A stretch of DNA of 64,000 bases from assembly GCF_010119225.1 (NCBI RefSeq), contig NZ_WNKF01000003.1:124001-188000 (forward strand). Reading direction: 5' to 3'. Under the pieces are notes generated by a model. It ran no database searches and was not told where the DNA came from. It worked only from the letters and a program-made list of their open reading frames with translations. A program made the position numbers and the translations under genes. Each line of letters opens with the position of its first letter. The stretch's first letter is position 1. This document shows positions 18,695 to 28,221 of this stretch, in pieces. Origin of the DNA: Cyclobacterium roseum (GTDB lineage Bacteria; Bacteroidota; Bacteroidia; Cytophagales; Cyclobacteriaceae).

Positions 18695-19753
18695 TCAGCT
18701 ATCAGAAAGCTTTTTCAACGTCTGAATCAATGCCTCCAGGTCTTTCTGCTCGTGCCAGGCAGACAGTACAATTCGGTTTACTGCCGGGCTATCCGGCAGC
18801 GGGTAAGGAAAAGAAGATAGAATAAACCCTTTTTGGTGTAATTGTTCCACCCAGGACTCCGGTTCAAAGGAAATAACCGGATAGGTAGGCATAAATTTAA
18901 GCCGCTCCACTCCCTCCAGTGCGGATGCGATGTACTGTAAATTATTTTTCAGCTTTTGCTGCTGCTTGACGTAATAATCCTGTCCCTCCAAAAATGCACT
19001 TAAAAATGCCGGAGCAGGAGGGGAGGAGGTGCGGTAAATAGGGTTTTCCCTGACCCGAAAAATTAGCGAAGTATTTCCAAGGATGATGCCTGCTGGAAGT
19101 GCCAGTGCTTTGCCTAGCGAACCCGCGACCATTACTTCGACCGGAAGGCGCTTCCATTGCGCATAGGTACCAAAAATACCTTTTCCCAATAGGCCAAATG
19201 CATGGCTGTCATCAATTAGCAGGTAGTATTGGTTGGCGGGAGATAGCTTTTTGGTCCATTCGAAATCATGAATTTCAGGAATAAGGGGGTTAACGGCATT
19301 GGAAAGTAGAAGGATTTTTTGACCCATTAGTTCATGAGACTTGGCAATGCACTTTTTTTGCCATTGTTTGTGAGTAAGGCCGATAGGTTGCTGGCTTTCT
19401 AAGGTGATGGCCGGATGGGTATCGGGAGCCGTCCAGGTAAGGTCTGCAAGAGGTCTAAGGGTGTTAACGGCAAGTTGTCCTGCCATGTATCCGCTACTCA
19501 GGACTGCCGCTTCAGCGGCTCCGGAACCTGCTGCAAATTGGGCTTCAAATGCTTCATATAGGGACAGTTGCACATTGCTGTTCCGGCTGGAACCGTGGTT
19601 GGGGCCATATTTATGGATCCCCTGGATCAGGAGCTCCTTAAACTCAGGTAGGGTCCCCATTCCCAAATAGGAGGTACCACTAAAATGCAGGTAGTCTTTG
19701 CCCTGATGGGTAATGGTTCTTCCAAGTTGAGAAGTAGGATAAGTATGACTCAT
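18695..19753 (-). CDS. PLP-dependent alpha-oxoamine synthase/aminotransferase-like enzyme
   Basis: A 352-residue fold-type I pyridoxal-phosphate enzyme of the alpha-oxoamine synthase group (BioF, Kbl, SPT-like). The PLP lysine is in VAGSLGKALALPAG near residue 205, preceded by the Asp of LLIDDSHAFGLLGKG. HGSSRNSNVQLSLYEAFEAQFA matches the substrate-loop region of the group. It is 30-50 residues shorter than typical BioF. The gene lies 14 bases after the dipeptide epimerase, so the two are co-transcribed; the link suggests amino-acid or dipeptide metabolism and not necessarily biotin synthesis. The reaction is unproved. Confidence 0.75.
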   Translation of the reverse strand: MSHTYPTSQLGRTITHQGKDYLHFSGTSYLGMGTLPEFKELLIQGIHKYGPNHGSSRNSNVQLSLYEAFEAQFAAGSGAAEAAVLSSGYMAGQLAVNTLRPLADLTWTAPDTHPAITLESQQPIGLTHKQWQKKCIAKSHELMGQKILLLSNAVNPLIPEIHDFEWTKKLSPANQYYLLIDDSHAFGLLGKGIFGTYAQWKRLPVEVMVAGSLGKALALPAGIILGNTSLIFRVRENPIYRTSSPPAPAFLSAFLEGQDYYVKQQQKLKNNLQYIASALEGVERLKFMPTYPVISFEPESWVEQLHQKGFILSSFPYPLPDSPAVNRIVLSAWHEQKDLEALIQTLKKLSDS

Positions 19754-19767
19754 TTTGACAACGGGCT

Positions 19768-20784
19768 TTATATCAGGATCGCACCGGTTCCCGGCCGGTC
19801 CGGAAAATGCACCTTATCGGGGCTGATCTTCACGCCATCAGCGATATCTTGGGACAGAAGCATGGCTCCGTCCATGTCCACGTAGTCCAGTAACGGAGCT
19901 ATGTGAGCAATGGCAGCGATTCCCACGGAAGATTCGGTCATGCAGCCCACCATGGTTTTCATGCCCAGGGACTTGGCTTGCCGAATCATGCGCAGGCCAG
20001 GGGTGATGCCCCCTGCTTTGACGAGTTTTACATTGATCCCATGGAAAAGGCCCTGGCATCTTTCCACGTCCTGCTCCGAAATACAACTTTCATCGGCGAT
20101 GACCGGTAGTTCACTAAATTGAAAGACTTTTTTCATGCCTTCATCGTCCTCCCTTGGCAGGGGTTGTTCCATGAATTCTACATTGAGTTTGGCCAGTTCC
20201 CCGGAATAAGCAATGGCCTGATCGGCGGTCCAGGCACAATTGGCATCAATCCGGAATACCGCGTCGGTGTGTTTGCGCAGGGTTTTGATGATGTCCAGGT
20301 CATGATCCGTACCCAACTTTATTTTGTATATGGGCCAGTCCACTTCTTTCATTTTTTCGATCATCTTGGGGATGGGGGCGATGCCAATGGTGAAGTTGGT
20401 GACCGGAATGCTTGCCGGGTTTAAATCCAGTAGCTCGTATAATTTTTTATCCTGCATTTTAGCATACAGGTCCCAGGCGGCGATATCCAAGGCGCATTGG
20501 GCAAAGGGATTGTCTTTAAAATACGGCTCGGTGATGGACCACAGCGTTTCCGGGTGCATAGGCGCTAATCCCGCTAATACCTCATCGGCTACTTTGGCCA
20601 AACATGCTTGCATGTTTTCAAGGGTTACCCCGTAATAGGGATTGGTAGTAGATTCTCCCAGACCATAAAGCCCATCCGCTCCCTGCAGCTTTACAATCAG
20701 GGTGTCCTGAACGTCCCGGCTTTGATGGGCGATGGTGAAGGTGTGCTTTAATGGTAGCTTATGTGGAAGTAGTTCGATCTTCAT
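19768..20784 (-). CDS. Dipeptide epimerase (L-Ala-D/L-Glu epimerase type)
   Basis: A 338-residue member of the enolase superfamily, muconate-lactonizing-enzyme subgroup. The first catalytic lysine is in YKIKLGTD; metal ligands are in RIDANCAW, EQPLPRED and VIADESC; the second lysine is in NVKLVKAGG. The late DMDG motif, which binds the dipeptide amino group, identifies it as a dipeptide epimerase. Such enzymes convert L-Ala-D-Glu from murein to L-Ala-L-Glu. The ATG at 20784 (KIELLPHKLPL) is preferred over 20808. It is divergent from an M14 peptidase gene, and murQ lies 12 kb away, together suggesting murein peptide salvage. Confidence 0.9.
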   Translation of the reverse strand: MKIELLPHKLPLKHTFTIAHQSRDVQDTLIVKLQGADGLYGLGESTTNPYYGVTLENMQACLAKVADEVLAGLAPMHPETLWSITEPYFKDNPFAQCALDIAAWDLYAKMQDKKLYELLDLNPASIPVTNFTIGIAPIPKMIEKMKEVDWPIYKIKLGTDHDLDIIKTLRKHTDAVFRIDANCAWTADQAIAYSGELAKLNVEFMEQPLPREDDEGMKKVFQFSELPVIADESCISEQDVERCQGLFHGINVKLVKAGGITPGLRMIRQAKSLGMKTMVGCMTESSVGIAAIAHIAPLLDYVDMDGAMLLSQDIADGVKISPDKVHFPDRPGTGAILI

Positions 20785-20902
20785 AAAAATGGCATGAGGT
20801 TTTTTCAAAGGCTAAAGGTAGGATATCGACAGCATCCTTGTAAATTCTTCCCTTAGATTTTAATTAAAAATAGCCATATTTACATTAAAACTACCTTTGA
20901 AT

Positions 20903-22381
20903 ATGAAATTAACCACTAACTCCCTTCTGAGGGGATTTCTTTTCGGCACATTGGTATGGTGCCATACCCATGCTAATGCCCAAAAACCGGAACCATTGGA
21001 GACCCCTTTACTGGAAAAGGCATATACACACTTCAAAGAATCCCAACTTACGGAACGTCGTTTTGGCTACGATAAGATTGCCCCCTTGATCGAATCCAGG
21101 TCCACTGTTTTTGAGCAGCAGGTACTTGGAAAATCGGTGGAGGGAAGACCTCTCAACGCGCTTACCTACGGAACTGGCCCAACCCGTGTCCTGCTTTGGT
21201 CTCAAATGCATGGAGACGAGAGCACAGCGACCATGGCCCTATTTGATTTGTTTAATTTTTTGGAAGGCTCCGGGGAAGATGATTTTGCGGCTATTCGGAA
21301 GGTCCTTCAAGAAAAATTAACCATTCGCTTTATTCCCATGGTCAACCCGGATGGAGCGGAACGCTTTCAGCGTAGAAATGCCCTACACATAGACCTGAAC
21401 CGGGATGCCATTCGACAAAGTAGCCCGGAGGCCATCATTTTGAAAGCGGCCCGGGACGATTTTGAACCCGAATTTGGCTTTAATCTGCACGACCAAAATG
21501 CTTACTACAACGCATCCGGAACTTCCAATCCGGCGACCATTTCGGTCCTGGCTCCTGCTTATAATGAAGCACGCGAGGTAAATGAAGGGCGGGAAAAAGC
21601 GATGAAAGTAATCGTCGGTATGAATCGGGTATTGCAGGAAGAAATACCTGGTAATGTAGGCAAGTACAACGACACCTTTGAACCCAGAGCTTTTGGGGAC
21701 AATTTTCAAAAGTGGGGAACCAGTACCATATTAATTGAATCCGGAGCCTATCCCAATGATCCGGAAAAGCAGTACATCCGAAAGCTGAATTTTATGATTA
21801 TCCTGAACGCATTATATGAAATTGCGACCGGGATTTATGCTGAGTTGGAAGCATCTGCTTACCAAGCCATTCCGGACAATGCTTCCCGGTTGATGGATTT
21901 GCTTATTAAAAACGTTCGTTCGGAAATCAATGGGTATCGCTATGTGACAGATATCGGGATTCGGAGGCGTGTACGCTATCAGGAGGGAATAAGGTACGAG
22001 CAAGGAGAAGTAGCGGATTGGGGCGACTTGTCAATTTATTATGGTTATGAAGAGCTGTATGCTGAGGGAATGACCGTAACGAAAGGAAACGTGTGCGAGC
22101 AGGAAACAGCAATAGCTGATTTAAGCCGGGAAGAAGTCCTGGATTTGCTCCGGGAGGGGTATTTGGCGATTAAGACTTCCGAAACGAACAAAGGAATGGT
22201 GCATGATTTGCCCATTCTGATAGTGACTGGGGAGCAGCTACCGGACCTGGAACCATCGCTGTCGAATGCTCCCAATTTCCTTCTTGAAAAAGACGGGGAA
22301 TATTTGTATGCAGTGGTGAATGGAAACCTGATAGATTTACAAAGTCCAGGAAATAAATCATTTAAGCAACGTGTGCAATAG
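20903..22381 (+). CDS. Secreted M14-family zinc carboxypeptidase
   Basis: A 492-residue exported peptidase (signal peptide about 1-27, ending ANAQ). The M14 zinc site is intact: H103 and E106 in QMHGDE, and H196 in NLHDQ. The catalytic Glu is at about 279 in LIESGAYP. NPDGAERFQRRNALHIDLNRDA is the substrate-binding stretch. The last 170 residues form an extra domain I do not recognise. The ATG at 20903 is chosen over the TTG at 20897. Such enzymes trim C-terminal residues of peptides, some acting on murein stem peptides. It is divergent from the dipeptide epimerase, which fits a joint role in peptide salvage. Confidence 0.88.
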   Translation: MKLTTNSLLRGFLFGTLVWCHTHANAQKPEPLETPLLEKAYTHFKESQLTERRFGYDKIAPLIESRSTVFEQQVLGKSVEGRPLNALTYGTGPTRVLLWSQMHGDESTATMALFDLFNFLEGSGEDDFAAIRKVLQEKLTIRFIPMVNPDGAERFQRRNALHIDLNRDAIRQSSPEAIILKAARDDFEPEFGFNLHDQNAYYNASGTSNPATISVLAPAYNEAREVNEGREKAMKVIVGMNRVLQEEIPGNVGKYNDTFEPRAFGDNFQKWGTSTILIESGAYPNDPEKQYIRKLNFMIILNALYEIATGIYAELEASAYQAIPDNASRLMDLLIKNVRSEINGYRYVTDIGIRRRVRYQEGIRYEQGEVADWGDLSIYYGYEELYAEGMTVTKGNVCEQETAIADLSREEVLDLLREGYLAIKTSETNKGMVHDLPILIVTGEQLPDLEPSLSNAPNFLLEKDGEYLYAVVNGNLIDLQSPGNKSFKQRVQ

Positions 22382-22517
22382 CGGATCCGCCTGTCGGCTA
22401 CCTTTTATTGGTGAGGTTACAGACTGGATCTTGATAGGTATCAATGGATGTTTATTGTAATTGTACGGAAAAATGATTAAAATCAAATTTATTTTAATGT
22501 AAAACACCCTAAACCCC

Positions 22518-23249
22518 ATGCAGAATAAATCTTCCATTGAAGACATACGAAAAAGATTTGATAAGGATGTGGACCGTTTTTCCAATCTGGATACCGGTCA
22601 GGAAGCCACCATGGATGCGCCTTTATCTATGGAATTGATCGCCAATGCAGTAGTGGTTTCCAACCCGCAGGCAAAAGCCATGTTGGATATTGGTTCCGGG
22701 GCGGGAAATCTTTCCCTGAAAATCCTGCAATACCTGCCCCAGGTGGATTGTGATTTGCTGGATTTAAGCCAGCCCATGCTGGCTAAAGCCTACGACCGGG
22801 TAAGCTGGGCCACTACCGGGACAGTCGATACCATTCAATCGGATATCCGGGACGCCCAACTGACTGAAAACAAGTACGACATCATCGTAGCAGCCGCCGT
22901 TTTGCATCATCTCAGGGAGGTCTCCGACTGGGAACATGTATTTGAAAAGATTTTCAAACTGCTGGCACCTGGTGGATCATTTTGGGTCTCTGATCTGGTG
23001 TCTCATGACGATCCCGCCGTACAGGAAATGATGTGGAACAGGTATGCCCGGTACCTGGAGTCTATAGGCGGCCTGGGATACAGGAAGAAGGTATTTGACT
23101 ACATTGAAAAAGAGGACAGTCCCCGGTCATTGCCTTTTCAATTGGACCTGATGAAGAAAGTGGGCTTCTCACACCTGGAGGTGTTGCATAAAAACTGCTG
23201 TTTTGCTGCCTTTGGGGGCAAAAAGCCGCTGGATAACTTGGCCGGTTAA
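22518..23249 (+). CDS. Class I SAM-dependent methyltransferase
   Basis: A 243-residue cytoplasmic methyltransferase. Motif I is MLDIGSGAGNLSL near residue 55, motif II the acidic DLLDLSQPML, and post-motifs DIIVAAAVLHHL and LLAPGGSFWVSDLV follow in order. It resembles small-molecule methyltransferases; the substrate cannot be named. It ends 6 bases from the convergent radA gene, with no terminator between them. Confidence 0.85.
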   Translation: MQNKSSIEDIRKRFDKDVDRFSNLDTGQEATMDAPLSMELIANAVVVSNPQAKAMLDIGSGAGNLSLKILQYLPQVDCDLLDLSQPMLAKAYDRVSWATTGTVDTIQSDIRDAQLTENKYDIIVAAAVLHHLREVSDWEHVFEKIFKLLAPGGSFWVSDLVSHDDPAVQEMMWNRYARYLESIGGLGYRKKVFDYIEKEDSPRSLPFQLDLMKKVGFSHLEVLHKNCCFAAFGGKKPLDNLAG

Positions 23250-23255
23250 TTTTGG

Positions 23256-24632
23256 TCAAACAAAGAGGTGGCGGTACATTTCTTCCAGTCGGGTGACTGG
23301 CACTAGTTCCAGGTTAAATTTATCGGTATCCAGAGATTTGAGTCCGTATCGGGACAACATGATCTTTTTGAAGCCCATTTTTTCCGCTTCGGCTATGCGG
23401 CTTTCGATGCGATTTACTGCGCGGATTTCGCCTCCAAGGCCAATTTCACCCGCAAAACAAATACCGGGGTCAACGGGATTGTCTTCGTACGAGGAAATCA
23501 GCGAGGCGCATACGGAGAGGTCCAGGCCCGGGTCATCTACTCGCAAGCCACCGGCCACATTGAGAAACACGTCCTGTTGTCCTAATCGCATTCCCCCTCT
23601 TTTCTCAAGAACGGCCAGGAGCATGTTCAGCCTTTTGGCATCGTGGCCGGTACTGCTGCGCTGTGGGGTGCCGTAGGTCGCCGGACTCACAAGGGATTGA
23701 ATTTCGATCAAAAGCGGTCGGTTTCCTTCCAGCATGGCCCCGATGGCGACTCCGTTGAGTTGCTCTTCCCGCTGGGTCATCAGAATTTCGGAAGGGTTAG
23801 TCACTGCTTTGAGGCCGGAAGCATGCATCTCGTAAATTCCCAATTCGTTGGTAGAACCGAAACGGTTTTTGGAGGTTCGCAAGATACGGTAACTCAGGTG
23901 CCGGTCCCCTTCAAACTGCAAAACCGTGTCCACCATGTGTTCCAGAATTTTTGGTCCGGCGATGGCTCCGTCCTTGGTAATATGGCCGATCAGAAAAACC
24001 GGTACTCCGGTTTGTTTGGCAAATTTCATGAGTTCTGCCGTACATTCCCGGACCTGGCTGACCGATCCGGCGGCGGATTCCACGTATTGGCTGTGTAGTG
24101 TCTGGATGGAATCGATGATCAGCAGCTCGGGTTTTAATAGTTCTACCTGCTGGAATATTTGCTGGGTGTTGGTTTCCGAAAGTACGAAACAATTGTCCGA
24201 CTGATATGCCATCCGTTCGCTGCGCATTTTGATTTGGTTATCGCTCTCTTCTCCGGAAACGTACAGTACCTTCGTTGAGGCCAGCATAAGGGCTATCTGA
24301 AGCATCAGGGTGGATTTGCCTATGCCCGGTTCGCCACCTATTAGTACGAGCGAACCCGGTACAATGCCTCCCCCCAGTACCCTGTCCAATTCAGGATCCC
24401 TGGTGACCAGGCGGGTTTGGGCTTCGTAGTCAATTTCAGCTAGCCGTTTGGGCTGATTACTTTTTTTGGATGATGTTTTGCCGGATTGCCAGCTCCCTTT
24501 TTGGTTTACCTCCTTTTGGATCACCTCTTCCACATAGGTATTCCATTCCCCACAGGAAGGACATTTTCCTACCCATTTGGAGCTTTCTACCCCACAATTC
24601 TGACAAAAAAAGGCGGTTTTTATTTTGGCCAT
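23256..24632 (-). CDS. radA: DNA repair protein RadA
   Basis: A 458-residue RecA-related helicase that promotes branch migration in recombination. The N-terminal C4 zinc finger (FFCQNCG...GKCPSCGEWN), the Walker A GGEPGIGKST near residue 98 and the family motif KNRFGSTNE are present. The C-terminal half is a Lon-protease-like domain (DLSVCASLISSYEDNPV, GEIGLGGEIRAV). Length is typical. polA lies 40 bases upstream on the same strand, so the two repair genes are probably co-transcribed. Confidence 0.96.
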   Translation of the reverse strand: MAKIKTAFFCQNCGVESSKWVGKCPSCGEWNTYVEEVIQKEVNQKGSWQSGKTSSKKSNQPKRLAEIDYEAQTRLVTRDPELDRVLGGGIVPGSLVLIGGEPGIGKSTLMLQIALMLASTKVLYVSGEESDNQIKMRSERMAYQSDNCFVLSETNTQQIFQQVELLKPELLIIDSIQTLHSQYVESAAGSVSQVRECTAELMKFAKQTGVPVFLIGHITKDGAIAGPKILEHMVDTVLQFEGDRHLSYRILRTSKNRFGSTNELGIYEMHASGLKAVTNPSEILMTQREEQLNGVAIGAMLEGNRPLLIEIQSLVSPATYGTPQRSSTGHDAKRLNMLLAVLEKRGGMRLGQQDVFLNVAGGLRVDDPGLDLSVCASLISSYEDNPVDPGICFAGEIGLGGEIRAVNRIESRIAEAEKMGFKKIMLSRYGLKSLDTDKFNLELVPVTRLEEMYRHLFV

Positions 24633-24672
24633 GCGGTCTTGGTTTGGAAATAGTTAGTTGTAAATGAATGGT

Positions 24673-27477
24673 TCAATGGGCTTCCAGCCAATGGGTCCCC
24701 TTGCCTACTTCTACTTCCAATGGGACGGCTAATGGGATTGCCCCGGACATGAGTTTTGGTATCTCTTTTTCCAGCAGTGCCACCTCGTCCTTATGGGCAT
24801 CAAAAACCAATTCATCGTGGACCTGAAGGATCATCTTGGATTTAAGGTTTTGGTTGATCATCCATTCGTACACCTGAATCATGGCCACTTTGATCATGTC
24901 AGCAGCGGATCCCTGAATAGGGGCATTGATGGCGTTGCGTTCGGCAAAGCCCCGCATGGTGGCATTTCGGCTGTTGATGTCACGTAGATAGCGCCTTCTG
25001 CCCAAAATGGTTTCTACAAATTCATTTTTTCGGGCTTTTTCGATACTTTGATCCATGTAAGCTTTTACGGCCGGGAACTCTTTAAAGTAGGCATCAATAA
25101 TTTCTTTGGCCTCTGACCGGGGGATTTTTAGCCGCTGCGATAAGCCGAAGGGAGAGATGCCATAGATGATTCCAAAATTCGCAGTTTTGGCTTTCCTTCG
25201 CATGTCTCCGGTCACCTGATCCAGTGGCACCTGGAAAATTTTGGCCGCTGTAGTGGCATGGATATCCCTGCCCTCCTTAAAAGCGCCAATCATGGATTCG
25301 TCTTCGGAAAAAGCAGCCATGATTCGCAACTCAATCTGGCTGTAATCCGCCGCCAGGATCAGGTGGTCTTTGTCTCTGGGCACAAATGCCTTACGGATTT
25401 CCCTGCCCCTTTCCGTTCGGATGGGGATATTTTGCAGGTTTGGGTTAATAGAAGAGAGCCTGCCTGTCGCTGCCACAAACTGATTGTAGGTGGTATGGAT
25501 CCGGCCGGTTTTGGGATTTATCAGACTGGGAAGGGCATCTACATAGGTAGACTTGAGTTTGACCAGCTGCCGGAAGTCCAGAATGGCCTGTGCGATTTCG
25601 TGTTCTATGGCCAGCTTACTGAGCACCTCTTCTCCGGTGGCAAATTGCCCCGTTTTTGTCTTTTTGGCCTTGGGGTCCAGTTGCAATTTCACAAATAAAA
25701 TTTCCCCCAGTTGCTTGGGAGAGCTGAGGTTAAATTGCTCGCCAGCCAGCTCGTACACCTTTTTTTCGATGACCTTGCTTTCCGTCTCCAGCTCGCCTGA
25801 CATTTCCCGGAGGCTTTCCGTATCGATTTTTACCCCTTCAAATTCCATGGCTGCCAGCACTTCGATCAGAGGGCTTTCTACCTCATGGAGCAGTTTTTCC
25901 AACTTATTTTCCTTGATAATCGGGTCCAGTTCTTTTTTTAGCAATAAGGTGATGTCTGCATCCTCGGCCGCATAATCCACCACTACTTCGGGATCAACAT
26001 CCCGCATATTGCCCTGGTTTTTACCCTTTTTGCCGATCAAGCTTTCGATAGAAACCGGCTTGTAGCGAAGGTATTGCTCAGCCATCCAATCCATGGAGTG
26101 CTTTCCCTCCGGCTCGATCAGGTAATGGGCCAGCATGGTGTCGTATAGTTTACCGGCTACGCTGACACCGTAATTCATCAGTACCAGTATATCGTACTTG
26201 ATATTCTGACCGATTTTGAGAATGCCTTCGGATGAAAAGACCGGCTTCAATAGCTCCAAGTAGTTCCTTACCGTATTTTTATCCTCGGGAAAGGGGATGT
26301 AATACGCTTCTCCGGGAAGGTAGGCAAAAGAAATCCCTACTAGGGCTGCCTCATTGGGATTGATGGAGGTGGTTTCGGTATCAAAACAGATCTCCTTCTG
26401 CAGGAGCAGGTAGCGAACCAGTTCGTCAATGGCCTCTTCTCCCGATACCTGATGGTAATTATGGCTCCGTGTGAAAATGGTTTGCAGGTGTTCCGGAACG
26501 GCTATTGGCGGTTCGGAATCCTCCTCGCTATCAACGGCTTCTTTTCCGGTAAACAAGCCTAACTGCTCGTTCACTTTAATACTCGGTTTTTTGATGGTTT
26601 CCCCGAAAACGCGCTTGGTCAACGTTCTGAACTCCAGTTCAGCAAAAAGGGCTTTGAGGTTTTCCTCATTGGGAGGTTCATAGGTAAGGGCTTTTTCATC
26701 GAATGCCACCGGGACGTCCTGGATAATCGTAGCCAATTCCTTGGATAACAGCCCCTGTTCCGCAAATTTTTCGACGTTTTCCTTTTGCTTTCCTTTCAAT
26801 TGATCCGTGTTTTTGATCAACTCCTCTACCGAGCCAAATTGTTTTAACAGTTTGACTGCGGTTTTGGCCCCGATTCCGGGAATACCGGGAATGTTATCCA
26901 CCGCATCTCCCATCAGTCCCAGGATATCCCGCACCTGGTCTACATTTTCGATGTCCCACTTCTCACAGATTTCTTTCGGCCCCATGATATCCACGGCATT
27001 CCCCATAAAAGCAGGTTTATACAGGTAAATATGGTCCTCTACCAGTTGACCGTAATCTTTATCCGGAGTCATCATATAGACGGTAAAGCTGGTCCTTTCG
27101 GCCTTTTTGGCCAGGGTACCGATAATGTCGTCTGCCTCGAACCCGTCCAATTCCAAGGTGGGGATATTGAAGGCCTGAACGATTTGTTTGACCCAGGGAA
27201 TCGCTACGGCAATGTCTTCCGGTTGTTCCTGCCGGTTGGCTTTGTAATCCTCAAATTGCTGGTGCCGGAAAGTGGGCGCATGGGTGTCGAAAACCACGGC
27301 AATGTGGCTGGGTTTTTCTTTTTCCAGAACTTCCAGCAGGGTGTTGGTAAAACCGAGCATGACGCCGGTATTTAGTCCTTTGCTATTGATCCTGGGGTTT
27401 TTGCTGAAAGCAAAATGCGCCCGGTAGATCAGTGCCATTGCATCCAGAAGAAAAAGCTTTTTGTTGCCTTTAGCCAT
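24673..27477 (-). CDS. polA: DNA polymerase I
   Basis: A 934-residue polymerase with three domains. The 5-prime nuclease covers about 1-300 (LFLLDAMALIYRAHFAF, DGFEADDIIGTLA, DNIPGIPGIGAKTA). The 3-prime exonuclease covers about 350-540 and seems active because the acidic motif CFDTETTSINP is kept. The polymerase covers about 560-934: ADYSQIELRIMA, RRKAKTANFGIIYG and QVHDELVFDA. It fills gaps during repair and removes RNA primers. It has no strong promoter that I can see within the 312 bases upstream. Confidence 0.97.
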   Translation of the reverse strand: MAKGNKKLFLLDAMALIYRAHFAFSKNPRINSKGLNTGVMLGFTNTLLEVLEKEKPSHIAVVFDTHAPTFRHQQFEDYKANRQEQPEDIAVAIPWVKQIVQAFNIPTLELDGFEADDIIGTLAKKAERTSFTVYMMTPDKDYGQLVEDHIYLYKPAFMGNAVDIMGPKEICEKWDIENVDQVRDILGLMGDAVDNIPGIPGIGAKTAVKLLKQFGSVEELIKNTDQLKGKQKENVEKFAEQGLLSKELATIIQDVPVAFDEKALTYEPPNEENLKALFAELEFRTLTKRVFGETIKKPSIKVNEQLGLFTGKEAVDSEEDSEPPIAVPEHLQTIFTRSHNYHQVSGEEAIDELVRYLLLQKEICFDTETTSINPNEAALVGISFAYLPGEAYYIPFPEDKNTVRNYLELLKPVFSSEGILKIGQNIKYDILVLMNYGVSVAGKLYDTMLAHYLIEPEGKHSMDWMAEQYLRYKPVSIESLIGKKGKNQGNMRDVDPEVVVDYAAEDADITLLLKKELDPIIKENKLEKLLHEVESPLIEVLAAMEFEGVKIDTESLREMSGELETESKVIEKKVYELAGEQFNLSSPKQLGEILFVKLQLDPKAKKTKTGQFATGEEVLSKLAIEHEIAQAILDFRQLVKLKSTYVDALPSLINPKTGRIHTTYNQFVAATGRLSSINPNLQNIPIRTERGREIRKAFVPRDKDHLILAADYSQIELRIMAAFSEDESMIGAFKEGRDIHATTAAKIFQVPLDQVTGDMRRKAKTANFGIIYGISPFGLSQRLKIPRSEAKEIIDAYFKEFPAVKAYMDQSIEKARKNEFVETILGRRRYLRDINSRNATMRGFAERNAINAPIQGSAADMIKVAMIQVYEWMINQNLKSKMILQVHDELVFDAHKDEVALLEKEIPKLMSGAIPLAVPLEVEVGKGTHWLEAH

Positions 27478-27789
27478 TTGTTGTCCGATTATTGAGGTTT
27501 TATAGGATTGATTCGGCGATAATTCTAATCAAATTCAGCACAAGTTAGTGAATTTTGGGCAATGCTTCGGATGGAAAAAAATAAGAATTTGCCCGAATAG
27601 TGCTCGCTATGAATATGCCTAAAACCGAAACGGGTGAGCCATTATGAAAAATAGAAAGATTGAGCCATCGGTACCCTTTCCGTTTTTTTGGTAAGGTTAT
27701 TGATATAGGTAAAAAATCAAGTTTCGAATGATACGTACATTTTTGACATCATTAATTAATCTAATGTTTCACCGTAAATAGTAATTCTT
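27478..27789. other. Intergenic region polA / small membrane protein, nothing recognised
   Basis: These 312 bases between two divergent genes must hold both promoters, but no TAnnTTTG box with a suitable partner was found on either strand. There is no open frame of note, no clear hairpin and no RNA gene that I recognise. Confidence 0.5.
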
Positions 27790-28098
27790 ATGAAAAAGAT
27801 CGCATACTTTTTATCCATGCTGATGTTGTTGACTGCCATAGCACCTGCAGCCATGGCAAAAGATGGGTCGGCAGATAAGGAACCCAGTCCGGAAGAGCAG
27901 GCTCGTTTAGAACAATTAGATGAGCGGGTTCAGGAAATTAAGGACATGGACCTCAGGGCCATGGACAAGGAAGAACGTAAGGAAATCCGTAACGAACTCA
28001 GGGATATCAATAAGGAGGCCAAAGCCCTGGGCGGCGGCGTTTATATCTCTGCAGGGGCACTGATCGTCATACTCCTATTACTGATCCTTTTAACCTGA
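27790..28098 (+). CDS. Small exported membrane protein with charged central helix
   Basis: A 102-residue protein with a signal peptide (about 1-23, ending AMA), a highly charged helical middle (EEQARLEQLDERVQEIKDMD and KEERKEIRNELRDINKEA) and a C-terminal membrane helix (VYISAGALIVILLLLILLT). It probably sits in the inner membrane with its charged part in the periplasm. I know of similar short proteins in Bacteroidota but no assigned function. It stands alone, convergent with the gene at 28211. Confidence 0.75.
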   Translation: MKKIAYFLSMLMLLTAIAPAAMAKDGSADKEPSPEEQARLEQLDERVQEIKDMDLRAMDKEERKEIRNELRDINKEAKALGGGVYISAGALIVILLLLILLT

Positions 28099-28168
28099 TT
28101 AGTATTACCTCCGGTTTCTGAAAAGAAATGGGGGGTGCTTACTTTTTTATTAATATTTAACTCGCTCT

Positions 28169-28202
28169 TAAATGTCCTTCTCAAATAAATGTCCTTCTCA
28201 AA
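28169..28202. repeat. Perfect tandem duplication of 17 bp
   Basis: TAAATGTCCTTCTCAAA occurs twice in direct succession, at 28169-28185 and 28186-28202. It lies between two convergent genes and next to a possible terminator hairpin. A single replication-slippage duplication is the likely cause. Confidence 0.9.
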
Positions 28203-28221
28203 CCCGAATGTTAGGGTTGAG
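28197..28221. terminator. Possible terminator hairpin between convergent genes
   Basis: CTCAAACCC (28197-28205) can pair with GGGTTGAG (28214-28221), with one bulged A, and is followed by an A/T-rich run including TTTTTT at 28230-28236. It overlaps the stop codon of the minus-strand gene, so its role is uncertain. Confidence 0.4.

Noticed and set aside
20892-20899. TACCTTTG box before the M14 peptidase gene
   Set aside because: It matches TAnnTTTG but would start transcription at or after the ATG at 20903, and no TTTG lies at the right distance; probably chance.
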